NCBI GenBank assembly: GCA_963701385.1 | Contig: CAVOZW010000014.1 | Coordinates: forward strand, 62,001-126,000 | Length of the DNA: 64,000 bases | From: B30-G6 sp963701385 | Lineage (GTDB): Bacteria > Desulfobacterota > Desulfobacteria > Desulfobacterales > B30-G6 | Direction of reading: 5' to 3' | Part shown: one piece after another, positions 43,268-52,061 of the stretch | Numbering within the stretch: the first letter of the stretch is position 1 | How the letters are laid out: each line of letters begins with the position of its first letter | The notes under the pieces: generated by a model | Databases searched by the model: none | What the model saw: the letters and a program-made list of their open reading frames with translations, nothing else | Told to the model about the DNA's origin: nothing | Made by a program: the position numbers and the translations under genes

Positions 43268-45177
43268 TTGTAACTCCTTTGGCTTAATTTGACATTCTCG
43301 AAGACAAGCGCTTCTTTGTGCATTTCAGGATTTGTGTCCTGCCCCTTGTATTCCCAAGCAGACACATGGCAATAGTCCTCGTCGTTGCGCTGGGCTTCAT
43401 TCTCTTGGGTCTGATAGGCCTCGTTAAAATGACCGCCACAGGATTCCTGTCGTTCCAGGGCATCCATGACCATGAGTTCTCCGAATTCAAGAAAATCAGC
43501 CACTCTGCCGGCCCTTTCAAGACTCTGGTTGAAATCTTTTTGTTGGCCGGGGACGATGACGTTTTCCCAGAATTCTTCACGCAGTGCCTGAATCTGACCG
43601 CGGGCTTTCTCGAGATCGGCGTTGTTGCGCGCCATTCCGCAGTGATCCCACATAATCTGGCCCAAAGCCCTGTGGAAGTCGTCCACAGTTCGTTTCCCGT
43701 TGATGGACATGAGTTTGCGGGTATTTTCCTGGGCCATGTTTCCGGCGGACGTAAACTCGGTTTGGTCTTGATTGACCGGGTCGAGACGTGTTCCAGCCAA
43801 ATATCCCCCGATGGTATAAGGGATGATGAAATAGCCATCGGCCAAGCCCTGCATCAGTGCGCTGGCACCCAGTCGATTGGCCCCATGATCTGAAAAATTG
43901 GCCTCGCCCATGACAAAAAGTCCTGGAACGCTGCTCATCAAGTTGTAGTCGACCCACAAGCCGCCCATGGTGTAGTGGACAGCCGGATAAATCATCATCG
44001 GCGTTTCATAGGGGTTGTCTGCGGTAATCTTTTCATACATCTGAAACAGGTTGCCGTATTTTTTTTCGATAACATCCTTGCCATCCCGATGGATGGCGTC
44101 CTTGAAATCAAGAAAGACGGCCAGACCGGTTTCACCCACGCCCTTGCCCATGTCGCATTGATCCTTGGCGTTTCTGGAAGCCACGTCCCGCGGGACCAGG
44201 TTGCCGAAGCTCGGGTACTTGTTTTCGAGGTAGTAATCACGCTCGGATTCCGGGATATCACTCGGTCGTCTTCGATCTCCGGGTTCTTTGGGAACCCACA
44301 CTCGCCCGTCGTTTCGAAGGCTCTCGCTCATGAGCGTCAGTTTGGACTGGTAGGACCCATGAACCGGTATGCAGGTGGGATGGATCTGGGTAAAACAAGG
44401 GTTGGCAAAACAAGCCCCTTTCTTGTAGGCACGAAAAGCGGCCGATACATTGCTGGCCATGGCATTCGTCGATAGAAAGTAAACATTCCCGTAGCCGCCG
44501 GTACAGAGCACCACGGCATCCGCGGTATGCCGTTCGATATCCCCGCTGATCAGGTTGCGGGAGATGATGCCTCGTGCCTGGCCGTTGACCATCACCACAT
44601 CCAACATCTCCTGGCGGGGGAACATGGTCACCCGGCCTGCCGAGATCTGGCGCATCAGGGCGCTGTATGCGCCCAAAAGCAGCTGTTGGCCGGTTTGACC
44701 CCTGGCATAAAAAGTACGCGAAACCTGTGCCCCGCCAAACGATCGGTTGGCAAGCAGCCCGCCGTAGTCCCGTGCAAAAGGAACGCCTTGGGCGACGCAC
44801 TGATCGATGATGGCATTGCTGATCTGGGCCAGTCGATAGACGTTTGCCTCTCTGGATCGGAAATCGCCACCCTTGATGGTGTCGTAAAAAAGCCGCCAGA
44901 TACTGTCACCTTCATTCTGGTAATTCTTGGCTGCGTTGATGCCACCCTGCGCGGCAATGCTGTGGGCCCTCCTGGGGGAGTCCTGAATACAGAAACTTTT
45001 CACATAGTAGCCCAGCTCTGCCAGAGAGGCTGCGGCAGCACCGCCTGCCAAGCCCGTGCCGACGACAATGACGCTAAACTTTCGCTTGTTGGCCGGATTT
45101 ACCAGTTTCAGATCGAAACGGTGCTTGTCCCATTTGTCGGCCAGCGGGCCACTGGGTATCTGTGCATCCAACTGCAT
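43264..45177 (-). CDS. sdhA: Succinate dehydrogenase/fumarate reductase flavoprotein subunit
   Basis: 637 residues. The ATG at 45177 is chosen because AAGGAGG lies eight bases before it. FAD site VVGTGLAGGAAAASLAELGY; covalent-flavin His in RRAHSIAAQGGINAA; catalytic segments HPTCIPVHGSYQSKLTL and FSDHGANRLGASAL. Catalyses succinate-fumarate interconversion on the cytoplasmic side. The sequence style and C-A-B order are those of the B-type, menaquinone-linked enzymes of Geobacter and Bacillus, which may run in either direction. Confidence 0.97.
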   Translation of the reverse strand: MQLDAQIPSGPLADKWDKHRFDLKLVNPANKRKFSVIVVGTGLAGGAAAASLAELGYYVKSFCIQDSPRRAHSIAAQGGINAAKNYQNEGDSIWRLFYDTIKGGDFRSREANVYRLAQISNAIIDQCVAQGVPFARDYGGLLANRSFGGAQVSRTFYARGQTGQQLLLGAYSALMRQISAGRVTMFPRQEMLDVVMVNGQARGIISRNLISGDIERHTADAVVLCTGGYGNVYFLSTNAMASNVSAAFRAYKKGACFANPCFTQIHPTCIPVHGSYQSKLTLMSESLRNDGRVWVPKEPGDRRRPSDIPESERDYYLENKYPSFGNLVPRDVASRNAKDQCDMGKGVGETGLAVFLDFKDAIHRDGKDVIEKKYGNLFQMYEKITADNPYETPMMIYPAVHYTMGGLWVDYNLMSSVPGLFVMGEANFSDHGANRLGASALMQGLADGYFIIPYTIGGYLAGTRLDPVNQDQTEFTSAGNMAQENTRKLMSINGKRTVDDFHRALGQIMWDHCGMARNNADLEKARGQIQALREEFWENVIVPGQQKDFNQSLERAGRVADFLEFGELMVMDALERQESCGGHFNEAYQTQENEAQRNDEDYCHVSAWEYKGQDTNPEMHKEALVFENVKLSQRSYK

Positions 45178-45357
45178 AAAAATCCTCCTTGTAAAAGCCG
45201 CGCCAGCAGACCCCTTGCATTCGAAGGAGGGATGGCGTGAGGTTTTTTCGGGGGTGTGGGCTATCGGCCCATGGTTTTGATCGTAACATGGGAGCACCCC
45301 ATTTCGCTTTCAAGCCGCCGGTGGGGCTTCCCGGCAAATACAGCGCATTTACCGGCC

Positions 45358-45381
45358 GTGACTCAGCGTGTGCTGAGTCAC
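45358..45381 (-). other. Hairpin over the sdhC stop codon
   Basis: GTGACTCAGC / GCTGAGTCAC, a perfect 10-bp stem with a GTGT loop, overlapping the sdhC stop codon (45378-45380) and followed by about 200 bases before sdhA. No T-tract, so not a terminator. It could be an mRNA processing or stability element that sets the SdhC to SdhAB ratio. Confidence 0.55.
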
Positions 45382-46019
45382 CCCGCCAATGAAATGTATA
45401 TCGGGAGGAAGCCGAATCCGAACCCGAAAATTAGACTCAAGACAATGCTGGCCCCCATGATCGACGGCATATATTTGGGGTGATTGCCACCCAGTGTCTG
45501 GAACAGGCTCCAGAAACCATGACGGATATGAAGCGCAACAACGACCATGGCGGCGATGTAAAGTACGACGTAGGTGGTGCTCTGAAATGCACCAAGCACG
45601 ATCTCGTATATGCTGGTGGTCGATTTGTCGACAAAGTGAAAATTCAACAGGTGAAAAATGACGAACGCAAGAATGACAAAACCGCTATAGGGCATGCTGG
45701 CGGAGCTGATGGTGCGTCCGCCCGCCCATTTGTTCATGTGGTAACGCTGTGGCCGAGCCATGAGGTTCTGGAAAAAAAGGAGGCTTCCGGTGGTGATATG
45801 AACCAAGGCCAGCGTCAAAAGACCCCACTCGGCCAAGGTGAGAAGCGGACCCAGTCCATGAAGGTGCTCGGCATAAGAATTGAACATGTCGCCACCACCA
45901 TACAGCGTCAGGTTACCTGCAAGATGAGCAGCCAAAAAACCGACGAAACAAGCGCCTGTCAACGCCATTAAGAGCTTTTTCCCGATGGATGACCCGAAAA
46001 ATTTACCGATCCATAGCAT
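45378..46019 (-). CDS. sdhC: Succinate dehydrogenase cytochrome b subunit (B-type)
   Basis: 213-residue membrane anchor with five helices; the ATG at 46019 has GGAGG upstream. Seen: GKKLLMALTGACFVGFLAAHLAGNL, split here as LTGACFVGFLAAHLAGN, then HITTGSLLFFQNLMARP, FVIFHLLNFHFVDKS and VALHIRHGFWSLFQTLG, each with the His residues expected for two haem b groups. Single large anchor subunit, so no SdhD is needed. First gene of sdhCAB. Confidence 0.95.
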   Translation of the reverse strand: MLWIGKFFGSSIGKKLLMALTGACFVGFLAAHLAGNLTLYGGGDMFNSYAEHLHGLGPLLTLAEWGLLTLALVHITTGSLLFFQNLMARPQRYHMNKWAGGRTISSASMPYSGFVILAFVIFHLLNFHFVDKSTTSIYEIVLGAFQSTTYVVLYIAAMVVVALHIRHGFWSLFQTLGGNHPKYMPSIMGASIVLSLIFGFGFGFLPIYISLAG

Positions 46020-46060
46020 GATCGCCTCCAAAAAAATTCTCGAATTTTCAGCCCAGAATG

Positions 46061-46135
46061 AGGAATCCAAGGATCCGCGTGAGATGCGAAATAGCCAAGC
46101 ACACGCAAACCCTTTCTCCCAAGGAATCGGGAGAA
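46061..46135 (-). repeat. Hairpin repeat, copy B (sdhC leader)
   Basis: On the minus strand TTCTCCC-N8-GGGAGAA then AGGGTTTGCG and GGATCCTTGGATTCC. The hairpin with its AGGGTT tail and the GGATCC/GGATTC part match copy A at 32168-32222. It lies between probable sdhC promoters and the sdhC start, so it would be in the mRNA leader. Confidence 0.5.
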
Positions 46136-46142
46136 AAATAAA

Positions 46143-46197
46143 TTTTTAATGAGTTACAGTCTATCTGTCAACATAATAGTTCTTGTATGTGTGTCAA
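46143..46197 (-). promoter_or_regulatory. Possible tandem promoters of sdhCAB
   Basis: Two minus-strand TTGACA boxes: TTGACA (46197-46192)-N16-TATGTT and TTGACA (46171-46166)-N17-TAAAAA. Both -35 boxes are perfect, the -10 boxes weak. They lie 120-180 bases before the sdhC ATG. Confidence 0.4.
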
Positions 46198-46268
46198 CCT
46201 TATTCTTGAGCCACCAGGTATCCCTATCGGTCTAGGCGATGGCTTCGGCAATCTGAAACGTAAAAAAC

Positions 46269-46295
46269 TTGACACATGAACGGTGCTCATATAAT
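46269..46295 (+). promoter_or_regulatory. Possible promoter of the tol-pal operon
   Basis: Perfect TTGACA and perfect TATAAT boxes with only 15 bases between them, shorter than the usual 17. It lies 70 bases before tolQ, and the DNA that follows is very AT-rich. Confidence 0.45.
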
Positions 46296-46365
46296 ACTAA
46301 TTAGATTTATAATTATTTTTAATTAAGGCTAATTATCGACATCAAAAACGTGGAGCGAACTGACG

Positions 46366-47091
46366 ATGCAACAGATTAATTTGATCAACATGATCAGCAA
46401 CGCTGGATTGATGGTGCAGTTTGTACTGCTACTGCTGCTCTTTTTTTCGATTACATCCTGGGCGATCATTTTAATTAAGTACCGCTATATCAAGAGGGCC
46501 TATAAGGAATCATCAGTTTTCACGGAGCTGTTCTGGAAGAGCAAGGATCTTTCAAATGCCTACCGGCAGGCCAAGGAGCTCGAGGGAAGTCCCATCGCAC
46601 GCATATTCCGGATTGGATATGTCGAGTTGAAGAAGATCAGCCAGAGCGGGATTTCAGAAGGTGCTGAAGACCGTCCGGACAGATCGTCTGGGTTGGGCAC
46701 GCGATTTGCGGGCATGGACAATATCAAGCGCTCATTGCGAAGGGCCATCAACACCGAGACCACGCGAATGACGCAGATGGTGCCCTTTTTGGCCACAACC
46801 GGCAACACCACCCCCTTTATCGGTCTCTTCGGTACGGTTTGGGGGATCATGAATTCGTTTCATGGCATCGGACTGAGAGGGTCTGCCAGCCTGGCTGTGG
46901 TGGCACCCGGGATATCCGAGGCACTGGTAGCCACAGCGGCAGGCTTGGCGGTTGCCATACCGGCGGTCATCGCCTTTAACTATTTTATGCAGAAGATCAA
47001 GATTTTGGAATCCGAGTTGAACAGCTTCGCGTCCGATTTCCTCAATATCATCGAGCGCGATATCCTGGTGATGGAAAGGAGGCGGCGATGA
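46366..47091 (+). CDS. tolQ: TolQ, proton-channel subunit of Tol-Pal
   Basis: 241 residues, MotA/TolQ/ExbB family. Membrane helix about residues 14-36 (MVQFVLLLLLFFSITSWAII); conserved TTGNTTPFIGLFGTVWGIMN segment and ISEALVATAAGLAVAIPAVI. Works with TolR to use proton flow for outer-membrane constriction at division. Overlaps tolR by four bases (ATGA). Confidence 0.96.
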   Translation: MQQINLINMISNAGLMVQFVLLLLLFFSITSWAIILIKYRYIKRAYKESSVFTELFWKSKDLSNAYRQAKELEGSPIARIFRIGYVELKKISQSGISEGAEDRPDRSSGLGTRFAGMDNIKRSLRRAINTETTRMTQMVPFLATTGNTTPFIGLFGTVWGIMNSFHGIGLRGSASLAVVAPGISEALVATAAGLAVAIPAVIAFNYFMQKIKILESELNSFASDFLNIIERDILVMERRRR

Positions 47092-47522
47092 GTCTCGGCG
47101 GGAATGATGACCGGTTGATGTCGGATATCAACGTAACCCCCTTTGTAGACGTTATGCTGGTTCTGCTGATCATTTTCATGGTGACAGCCCCCATGATGAT
47201 TCAGGGGGTTGAAGTATCGCTGCCGGAAGCGACGTCCAAGCCCCTTTCGGCGGAGCAGGAACAGCTGGTTGTTACCATCGATCAGAACAATCAGGTCTAT
47301 ATCAACGACTTTCGTGTGGGCATTGAAAACCTCAAAGAAAAATTGATGCAGATCACCAAAAACCAGAAAGCCGATGAGATCTACCTGCGTGCAGACAAGA
47401 CCGTGTCTTACGGCACGGTTGTCTATGTCATGTCAGAGATAAAAGGCGCCGGGATTGAAAAACTAGGCATGATAACCGATCCCGTTGACGACACTGTAAA
47501 TGACCGAAAAAAAAAGCCATAA
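47088..47522 (+). CDS. tolR: TolR, Tol-Pal energiser
   Basis: 144 residues, ExbD/TolR family. DINVTPFVDVMLVLLIIFMV carries the functional Asp in the single membrane helix; periplasmic part YLRADKTVSYGTVVYVMSEI. Overlaps tolA by 23 bases if the first tolA ATG is used. Confidence 0.96.
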   Translation: MSLGGNDDRLMSDINVTPFVDVMLVLLIIFMVTAPMMIQGVEVSLPEATSKPLSAEQEQLVVTIDQNNQVYINDFRVGIENLKEKLMQITKNQKADEIYLRADKTVSYGTVVYVMSEIKGAGIEKLGMITDPVDDTVNDRKKKP

Positions 47523-48384
47523 TGCATCTCGCATGACGAATTCGACGTCGCTGGTGGCCGGACATGGCCGGAATAAGGAAAACCGTCTGGTCATGATCGC
47601 TTTTACAGCTTCCCTGATCTGCCATGGTCTCTTTTTTTCGGTACTGATTTTCGCACAGACCCATAAGCCCATGCGCCGGAACGCACCCATTGTCATGCAT
47701 GTGAGCCTGGTTTCTCTTCCGCAACACGCCGGTCCGAGCAAGCCGGTTTCGAAACCAGCGGTTGTGGAAGAAAAAAAAGCGATCAAGAAACCTGTGGCCG
47801 TCAAGCCGCAGCCAGTCTCCAAACCGGTAGCGGCCCCGAAAACGGTCAAGAACAAGATATCGCTCAAGAAAAAGACCTATAAATCAGAGAAGGTCAAAAA
47901 GAGCACCCTGCAAAAACTGGAGAAAAAAATCGAGACCACCACATCGGATCAAATTGCCAAGGCCATCGATAAAATCAAGGCCAAGGTCGACCAGGAAAAA
48001 GACAGGACGCTATCCAATGAATCCGCGGTCCAAATGCCTGTAGAGAAAAGCCTTGGGGGAGACGGCAAGGCAAGCGGCGGAAAACTGGTTGAGCTCATTG
48101 ATATCTATCGCGTGGAAGTGGCCTATAGGGTTCAGCAGAACTGGGCCTTTCCCGAACAACTGGCCGAAGGTCGATCCGACTTGCAGACCCTGCTCGTCTT
48201 TAAGGTAATGCCCAACGGGGAAATAAAAGATCTCTTTTTTACAGATCGATCGGGAAACAGCCATTTCGATGAATCCGCTTTTCGTGCCGTTATGAAATCG
48301 AATCCCGTGGATCCTCACCCCGGGTCGATTTCTCAACCGTACGTTCAAATGGGATTGCGCTTTACGCCAGAGGGGATACGATAA
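47500..48384 (+). CDS. tolA: TolA, Tol-Pal periplasmic bridge
   Basis: 294 residues. Membrane helix about residues 30-53 (LVMIAFTASLICHGLFFSVL), a long Lys-, Pro- and Val-rich periplasmic stretch (about 75-150) expected to be extended or helical, and a C-terminal TonB/TolA domain (VAYRVQQNWAFPEQLAEG, FTDRSGNSHFDESAFRAVM). The start overlaps tolR; ATG 47533 is an alternative that would avoid the overlap. Its C-terminal domain contacts Pal and TolB. Confidence 0.92.
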   Translation: MTEKKSHNASRMTNSTSLVAGHGRNKENRLVMIAFTASLICHGLFFSVLIFAQTHKPMRRNAPIVMHVSLVSLPQHAGPSKPVSKPAVVEEKKAIKKPVAVKPQPVSKPVAAPKTVKNKISLKKKTYKSEKVKKSTLQKLEKKIETTTSDQIAKAIDKIKAKVDQEKDRTLSNESAVQMPVEKSLGGDGKASGGKLVELIDIYRVEVAYRVQQNWAFPEQLAEGRSDLQTLLVFKVMPNGEIKDLFFTDRSGNSHFDESAFRAVMKSNPVDPHPGSISQPYVQMGLRFTPEGIR

Positions 48385-48387
48385 CAG

Positions 48388-49737
48388 ATGAAACCAGTCG
48401 AAGATGGAAAGCTCATGAAACGTGTTTTGCATGCGATGCTCGTATGTATATTGGCCCTGATGGTGTCCCATGCACAGTCCCATGCCGAAGAATATGACTA
48501 TATTGACATCAGCAATCCCTTTCTGCATAAGATTCCTTTGGCCGTCCCCTGGTTTAAAAATATTTCAGGCCAACCGGATATGGAAGCCCTGTCCAATGAA
48601 TTGCCGGACCTCTTGGCTGAAACGCTAGCGTTTACAGGCTATTTTAAAATACTCGACCGGCAGGCATTCCTCATGGATCCAAAAAATCCCGATATTATCG
48701 CTACACACATCAATTTTCGAAATTGGACGGCCATCGGTGCCGAGGTGCTGATAACAGGCGGGATAGAGGTCAAGGATGGTATCATGGAAACGGAGCTTCG
48801 CCTGTTCGATACCATCAAGGAAAAGCTGATCATCGGTAAGCGATATAAAGGAGGGACCGATGACACGCTGCACATGATACGACGGTTTTGCGGTGAGGTA
48901 ATGTTTCATCTGACAGGTCACAGGGGTGTTTTCGACAGCAAAATTGCCTTTTTATCGACCCTGGCCGGCAACAAAGAGATTTTTATATCCGATTTTGACG
49001 GCAAAAATCCGAAACAGTTCACCCGCCACGAGAATCTGACACTTTTTCCAGCCTGGTCTTCAGATGGCCAATGGCTGGCCTACACCTCGTATGCCCATGG
49101 GCAACCAAGTCTATATATAAGGAATTTAAAGGAAAAGCGTGTTACTGTCCTCGATAAAAAGGGTATCCAGATTACACCGGCCTGGGTTCCGGGAAAATTT
49201 GAACTGGCCGCGACCCTCTCTTTTTCAGGTGATCAAGAAATTTATCTGTTGACCGGAGGAGGGAAAATTATTAAAAGATTGACGAACAGTCGGGGAATTG
49301 ATGTTGAACCGACATGGTCCCCAACCGGAGAACAAATGGCCTTTGTTTCCAAACGGTCCGGGACACCCCAAATTTACATAAAGGACACGACATCGGGTCG
49401 TGTTCGAAGGTTGACATTTCAGGGAAGGTACAACACACAGCCGGATTGGTCCCCCAGAGGGGACAAAATTGTATTCTCCGCTATGGAGAACGGCAGTATC
49501 GATATCTACACCATTGACATTGATGGCAATAACCGCGTAAAGTTGACGGAAAATCAGGGAGATAACGAAGCGCCTTCCTGGTCGCCCGATGGCAGTCTGA
49601 TTGCTTTCAATTCTACCCGTGAAGGCAGATCAAAAATATATGTCATGACGGCCTTCGGAACGGATCAGCGGCGATTGATATCTATACCGGGTGAGCAGAC
49701 AAATCCGAAATGGTCTCCAAACATTGTTTCCAATTGA
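48388..49737 (+). CDS. tolB: TolB, Tol-Pal periplasmic beta-propeller
   Basis: 449 residues from 48388; ATG 48415 (MKRVLHAML) gives a cleaner signal peptide and is possible. Signal peptide to about HAQSHA, N-terminal TolB domain (IPLAVPWFKNISGQPDMEAL), then propeller repeats of the form PxWSPDGxxIAF-x(n)-IY (e.g. FPAWSSDGQWLAYTS, PSWSPDGSLIAFNSTREGRS). Binds Pal. Confidence 0.94.
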   Translation: MKPVEDGKLMKRVLHAMLVCILALMVSHAQSHAEEYDYIDISNPFLHKIPLAVPWFKNISGQPDMEALSNELPDLLAETLAFTGYFKILDRQAFLMDPKNPDIIATHINFRNWTAIGAEVLITGGIEVKDGIMETELRLFDTIKEKLIIGKRYKGGTDDTLHMIRRFCGEVMFHLTGHRGVFDSKIAFLSTLAGNKEIFISDFDGKNPKQFTRHENLTLFPAWSSDGQWLAYTSYAHGQPSLYIRNLKEKRVTVLDKKGIQITPAWVPGKFELAATLSFSGDQEIYLLTGGGKIIKRLTNSRGIDVEPTWSPTGEQMAFVSKRSGTPQIYIKDTTSGRVRRLTFQGRYNTQPDWSPRGDKIVFSAMENGSIDIYTIDIDGNNRVKLTENQGDNEAPSWSPDGSLIAFNSTREGRSKIYVMTAFGTDQRRLISIPGEQTNPKWSPNIVSN

Positions 49738-49767
49738 AACCGAGTAAAAAGTAAAAAGGAGGAAGAT

Positions 49768-50400
49768 ATGCTGAAAAAATTATGGATATGCGTAAGCCTG
49801 TTGGTTATTATTCCAGGATTACTGTTCACGGTGTCCTGCGCCAAGAAAGTTGTCCAATCCGAACCGATGGCCGAGGAAGTGGCAGCGGTGGTTGAAGAGC
49901 CGGAAGTCGACGAAGCAGCACTGGCCGCGCAGGAACAAGCTGCCCAGGAAGAGGCTGCCAGAAAGTGGGAAATGCAGGCCGAAGAGGAACTCCGACAGAC
50001 CCAGCTGGCCGAGCAGGCTGCCAAAGAGGAAGAAATGGAAAGAGCCAGAATGGCCTCCATGCAGATGTTCATGAATGAGGATGTATACTTTGATTTCGAC
50101 AGCTCTGCTCTCGGGGACATTGCCAAAGACGTTCTTAGCCGAAAAGCGGAATGGCTTCGCATGAGCCCGGATGCCTCCGTCATCATCGAAGGACATTGTG
50201 ACGACCGCGGCACCAGTGCTTATAACATCGCCCTGGGCGACCGTCGGGCAGAAAGCACCAAAGCCTTTCTCCTGGATCTTGGCATCGATGCCAGCCAGCT
50301 TACCACCATCAGCTATGGCGAGGAACGTCCGGTCGACATGGGGAAAAATGAAGAATCCTGGGCCAAGAACAGGCGTGCTCATTTTTTGATCGAAGAATAA
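49768..50400 (+). CDS. pal: Peptidoglycan-associated lipoprotein Pal
   Basis: 210 residues. Lipobox FTVSC (Cys24), a long Glu/Ala coiled-coil-like stretch (about 35-100), then an OmpA domain (DVYFDFDSSALGDIAKDVL, IEGHCDDRGTSAYNIALGDR) with the Asp/Arg that bind peptidoglycan. Longer than E. coli Pal because of the coiled segment. AAAGGAGGAAG ribosome site. Confidence 0.95.
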   Translation: MLKKLWICVSLLVIIPGLLFTVSCAKKVVQSEPMAEEVAAVVEEPEVDEAALAAQEQAAQEEAARKWEMQAEEELRQTQLAEQAAKEEEMERARMASMQMFMNEDVYFDFDSSALGDIAKDVLSRKAEWLRMSPDASVIIEGHCDDRGTSAYNIALGDRRAESTKAFLLDLGIDASQLTTISYGEERPVDMGKNEESWAKNRRAHFLIEE

Positions 50401-50433
50401 GCTTATTTGAAACCCATCGTGTATGAAAAGATA

Positions 50434-50466
50434 AAGGCAAGCAGTGGCCTGGCTGCTGCTTGCCTT
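50434..50466 (+). other. Hairpin between pal and cpoB
   Basis: AAGGCAAGCAG / CTGCTTGCCTT, 11-bp stem with an 11-base loop, no T-tract beyond TT. Probably an internal attenuator or processing hairpin reducing cpoB relative to pal. Confidence 0.55.
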
Positions 50467-50506
50467 GTTATGTGTCGGAATGAACCACATTAAAAGAGTT
50501 GATCAC

Positions 50507-51430
50507 ATGAAATCCGGATGTATTCCTATCATTGTTGTCTTGGCATTGATTTTTGGCTGTGCCCATCAGCAAGACGTCATTATCCTTGATCAACGACTGG
50601 CGAAAGTGGAAGCCCTCGGGAAAAAACTCGATCAAAAAACATCCAACCTCGAAGAAAAAACCGTCGACTTGGAAAGACGTGACGAGAGCAGTGGCAAGGA
50701 AATCGAGCAGAGCAGATCCTATCTCAGCACCAAGATCTCTGAATTCGAAAAAAACCTCGGGAATGAAGACATCCAGCTCAGGACCGAGTATGCCAAACTC
50801 AATGCGGGTATCGAGTCCCTTAAGGACGATGTCCAGCTGATGAGAGGTCAACTCGAGGAATCGGAATTCATGTTTCAAGAGCGGCTGAATGCAGGCAAGA
50901 ATGCGGAGAAGGGAACGCAGTTATTGCTCGAAAAGCTGTCCATCAATCTTAACCAGATCGAGACACGTCTCCAGTACGTCGAGCAGTATCTGAACCTGGA
51001 ATCGGCAGGGTCGCGCAGCCTAACGAAAGGATTTCCTCAGAAAGCAGAAAAGACTTTCTCAGATCAGGAACGCTATGTTTCTGCCAAGCAGGCATTTGAC
51101 CAGGGCGATCTTGAGGCAGCCCGTTCCTCATTCGAAGCGATTATCAAGGATTTTCCGAACTCGGAGCATGCTGACAATGCGCAATTCTGGATCGGCGAAA
51201 TTTATTACCGGGAAAAGTGGTATGAAAAAGCGATTCTGGAATATCAGAAAGTCATCGAAAACTACCCCAAGGGAAACAAGGTTCCCGCATCCTTGCTGAA
51301 GCAGGGTTTTGCCTTTATCTCGCTGGGGGACAAAGCCAATGCCAGGCTTATTTTAAAGGAACTGAGCCAGAAATACCCAGACAGCAATGAAGGGAAAATA
51401 GCACTTCAGAAATTGAAAGAACTCTCATAG
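50507..51430 (+). CDS. cpoB: CpoB/YbgF Tol-Pal-associated lipoprotein
   Basis: 307 residues from ATG 50507. Unlike E. coli CpoB it has a lipobox (LIFGC). A long coiled coil (about 25-165) replaces the short trimerisation helix, followed by three TPR repeats (YVSAKQAFDQGDLEAARSSF, WIGEIYYREKWYEKAILEY). Co-ordinates peptidoglycan synthesis with Tol-driven constriction. An upstream in-frame ATG lies inside the hairpin and is unlikely. Confidence 0.9.
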   Translation: MKSGCIPIIVVLALIFGCAHQQDVIILDQRLAKVEALGKKLDQKTSNLEEKTVDLERRDESSGKEIEQSRSYLSTKISEFEKNLGNEDIQLRTEYAKLNAGIESLKDDVQLMRGQLEESEFMFQERLNAGKNAEKGTQLLLEKLSINLNQIETRLQYVEQYLNLESAGSRSLTKGFPQKAEKTFSDQERYVSAKQAFDQGDLEAARSSFEAIIKDFPNSEHADNAQFWIGEIYYREKWYEKAILEYQKVIENYPKGNKVPASLLKQGFAFISLGDKANARLILKELSQKYPDSNEGKIALQKLKELS

Positions 51431-51542
51431 GATTGCAACTTTTTTTCACGCCGCGCTTTTGGCCCTGCAAGGCCTGCTGCATCTTCCGAGCGACCATGCA
51501 TCACCTTCCCGGCGTCCTTTACGGCACCTTGAAGCGCGCAAC

Positions 51543-52019
51543 ATGATAAAGATTATCGGCATAGACCCTGGTTTATCCGCAACCGGTATCGGCGTTGTCA
51601 CAGGCAAAGGACTTTCGGTTCAGGCCTATTCATACGGCAGTATTCATACCTCAATAAAAACCTCTTTGCCGCATCGCCTCGATACAATCTATTCTAAACT
51701 CACAGAAATCCTGAACAGAGAACACCCTGACCATATGGTGGTCGAGGATGTGTTTTCTTTGAACAATTATCCGAAATCGGGAATCCTGCTGGGTAAAGTC
51801 ACGGGCATCCTTTTGCTGGCAGGATTTAAAGCCGGTGTTTCCGTATCTGAAGTGGCGGTCAGGGAAGCAAAAAAGGTTTTGACCGGTAACGGGCGTGCAA
51901 GCAAACAGCAGCTCGAGGCAGCGGTACGTAAGAAGTTAAATTTGGTGGACCCTATCAAACCCTACCATGCGTCGGATGCCTTGGGATTGGCGCTGATCGG
52001 GTTGTACCGCTATGGATAA
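51543..52019 (+). CDS. ruvC: Holliday junction resolvase RuvC
   Basis: 158 residues from ATG 51543. Catalytic residues: Asp8 (GIDPGLSATG), Glu68 (VVEDVF), His142 and Asp145 (YHASDALGLAL). The third acidic residue of E. coli RuvC is His here, as in the Thermus enzyme, so it is expected to be active. KVLTGNGRASKQQL is the DNA-binding segment. First of ruvC-ruvA-ruvB, which follow the tol operon. Confidence 0.95.
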   Translation: MIKIIGIDPGLSATGIGVVTGKGLSVQAYSYGSIHTSIKTSLPHRLDTIYSKLTEILNREHPDHMVVEDVFSLNNYPKSGILLGKVTGILLLAGFKAGVSVSEVAVREAKKVLTGNGRASKQQLEAAVRKKLNLVDPIKPYHASDALGLALIGLYRYG

Positions 52020-52023
52020 AGGG

Positions 52024-52038
52024 AACCCAACAAACCCA
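52024..52038 (+). repeat. AACCCAACA short tandem repeat, locus 1
   Basis: AACCCAACAAACCCA between ruvC and ruvA, the same 9-base unit found at 56323-56344 (other strand) and 62837-62900. Confidence 0.6.
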
Positions 52039-52061
52039 AGACACACAGACACAGGCAAGCA

